Source: Pseudomonas guangdongensis (lineage in GTDB: Bacteria; Pseudomonadota; Gammaproteobacteria; Pseudomonadales; Pseudomonadaceae). From it: a stretch of DNA of 64,000 nucleotides. Each line of letters starts with the position of its first letter. The first letter of the stretch is position 1. The translations under genes and the position numbers were made by a program. The notes below the pieces were generated by a model. It saw only the letters and a list, made by a program, of their open reading frames with translations. It was not told where the DNA came from and ran no database searches. Where the stretch lies: assembly GCF_900105885.1 (NCBI RefSeq), contig NZ_LT629780.1:806001-870000 (forward strand), given 5' to 3'. Positions 62,834 to 64,000 of the stretch are shown here, in pieces.

Positions 62834-63868
62834 TTACAGGCCTTCCGGGCTCTTGGCCTTCTCGCGCGCCGCCTCGCGGCTGACCAGGCCGCGGCCGACC
62901 AGGTTCTTCAGGCAGGCGTCGAGGGTCTGCATGCCCAGCGCGCCGCCGGTCTGGATCGCCGAGTACATCTGCGCCACCTTGTCCTCGCGGATCAGGTTAC
63001 GGATCGCCGGAGTGCCGATCATGATCTCGTGGGCCGCCACCCGGCCGCCGCCGATCTTCTTCAGCAGGGTCTGCGAGACCACCGCCTGCAGCGACTCGGA
63101 GAGCATCGAGCGGACCATCGACTTCTCCTCGGCGGGGAACACGTCGACGATCCGGTCGATGGTCTTGGCGGCGCTGGTGGTGTGCAGGGTGCCGAACACC
63201 AGGTGGCCGGTTTCCGCCGCGGTCAGCGCCAGGCGGATGGTTTCCAGGTCGCGCATCTCGCCGACCAGGATGATGTCCGGGTCCTCGCGCAGCGCCGAGC
63301 GCAGCGCCTCGGCGAAGCCCAGGGTGTCGCGGTGCACCTCGCGCTGGTTGACCAGGCACTTCTTCGACTCGTGGACGAACTCGATGGGGTCCTCGATGGT
63401 GAGGATGTGCTGGTACTTGGCGTTGTTGATGTAGTCGAGCATCGCCGCCAGGGTGGTCGACTTGCCCGAGCCGGTCGGCCCGGTGACCAGCACCAGGCCG
63501 CGCGGCACCTCGGCGATGCGCCGGAACACCTCGCCCATGCCCAGCTCCTCCATGCTCAGCACCTTGGAGGGAATGGTACGGAACACCGCGCCGGCGCCGC
63601 GGTTCTGGTTGAAGGCGTTGACCCGGAAGCGTGCCACCCCCGGCACCTCGAAGGAGAAGTCGGTTTCCAGGAACTCCTCGAAGTCCTTGCGCTGCTTGTC
63701 GTTCATGATCTCGTAGATCAGCGCGTGAACCTGCTTGTGCTCCAGCGGCGGCAGGTTGATGCGGCGCACGTCGCCATCGACGCGGATCATCGGCGGCAGG
63801 CCGGCGGACAGATGCAGGTCGGAGGCGCCCTGCTTGGCGCTGAAGGCCAGCAGCTCGGTAATATCCAT
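62834..63868 (-). CDS. pilT: Type IV pilus retraction ATPase PilT
   Basis: A 344-residue hexameric motor that depolymerises pili and powers twitching. It begins MDITELLAFSAKQGASDLHLSAG. Walker A is VTGPTGSGKST, the Asp box LTIEDPIEFVHES, Walker B PDIILVGEMRDLETIR and the His box GHLVFGTLHTTSA. The C-terminal AIRNLIRE motif, essential for retraction in PilT, is present. ATG 63868 gives the standard length; an upstream in-frame TTG was rejected. It diverges from yggS across 72 bp. Confidence 0.98.
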   Translation of the reverse strand: MDITELLAFSAKQGASDLHLSAGLPPMIRVDGDVRRINLPPLEHKQVHALIYEIMNDKQRKDFEEFLETDFSFEVPGVARFRVNAFNQNRGAGAVFRTIPSKVLSMEELGMGEVFRRIAEVPRGLVLVTGPTGSGKSTTLAAMLDYINNAKYQHILTIEDPIEFVHESKKCLVNQREVHRDTLGFAEALRSALREDPDIILVGEMRDLETIRLALTAAETGHLVFGTLHTTSAAKTIDRIVDVFPAEEKSMVRSMLSESLQAVVSQTLLKKIGGGRVAAHEIMIGTPAIRNLIREDKVAQMYSAIQTGGALGMQTLDACLKNLVGRGLVSREAAREKAKSPEGL

Positions 63869-63940
63869 GGGTGTCCCCAATCACAAACAAGCGGGTAGAA
63901 TGCCGCGGACAGGCAGCGACCGGGCAGGCAGCGCAGACAA

Positions 63941-64000
63941 ATGTCCACGATCCCAGACAATATTGCAAAGGTCCGCGCCCGCATCCGTGCGGCAGCGCAA
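63941..64000 (+). CDS. yggS: YggS-family PLP-binding protein, first 20 codons
   Basis: Only the N-terminus MSTIPDNIAKVRARIRAAAQ fits before the window ends. The sequence opening and the divergent position next to pilT match yggS (PLP homeostasis protein) in pseudomonads. TAGAAT at 63896-63901 is a possible -10 box. Identity rests on short sequence plus context. Confidence 0.75.
   Translation, partial: MSTIPDNIAKVRARIRAAAQ

Overview
The window is a very GC-rich, tightly packed gammaproteobacterial chromosome segment that almost certainly comes from Pseudomonas sensu lato. The indicators are an MvaT/MvaU-type H-NS analogue, a TtgR/MexA-type efflux locus, the complete Pil-Chp twitching-motility cluster next to gshB, tonB, algH, ruvX and pyrRBC', pilT/pilU/yggS, and an ahcY-metF pair preceded by an S-adenosylhomocysteine riboswitch. 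From about 31 kb to the right end, gene content and order follow the P. aeruginosa PAO1 PA0394-PA0432 neighbourhood as I remember it. The differences are that chpD/chpE are missing and mexR-mexAB-oprM does not sit between yceI and the rhlE-type helicase.

Left part (1-11.9 kb): the 5' end of an RND efflux adaptor diverges from its TetR repressor across an apparent operator. Next come yajD, a UPF0149/SEC-C protein, an MvaT-family nucleoid protein, a coupled adaptor-permease-ATPase ABC export operon, the peroxide-defence pair ahpC/ahpF with a well-formed OxyR box abutting the ahpC promoter, an unrecognised gene, and a MocR-type regulator diverging from a LysE/RhtB exporter across four copies of one 8-bp operator half-site.

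A small accessory scar lies at 11.8-14.4 kb beside tRNA-Thr(UGU). It holds a P4-type tyrosine integrase broken by one in-frame amber codon, GGGGTA-type inverted repeats beside the tRNA, an unidentified ORF whose 3' end runs antisense into the neighbouring exporter gene, and a cluster of 9-bp GGTTCCCYC repeats.

Middle part (14.7-31 kb): an Aer-like chemoreceptor ending in a CheR-tether-like pentapeptide; dctB-dctD and a sigma-54 promoter driving dctPQM for C4-dicarboxylate uptake; an orphan TRAP binding protein followed by an exported metallo-beta-lactamase-fold hydrolase; ligB; and a large multi-PAS diguanylate cyclase.

Right part (31-64 kb): a lipoprotein cytochrome c', riboswitch-ahcY-metF, an rhlE-type helicase, an amino-acid-binding protein, a second diguanylate cyclase, yceI with cytochrome b561, bioA, rsmE, then pilGHIJK-chpABC on the minus strand. 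After these come gshB, tonB, algH-ruvX-pyrR-pyrB-pyrC' on the plus strand, a TM2 protein, pilU and pilT on the minus strand, and the first 20 codons of yggS. Type IV pilus motors (PilT/PilU), their chemosensory control (Pil-Chp) and two c-di-GMP synthases together point to a surface-motile, biofilm-capable bacterium. I saw no CRISPR array, insertion sequence or rRNA operon. The best candidates for something undescribed are the 9-bp repeat cluster of the tRNA-Thr element, the MocR operator array, and the hexanucleotide repeat inside chpA.
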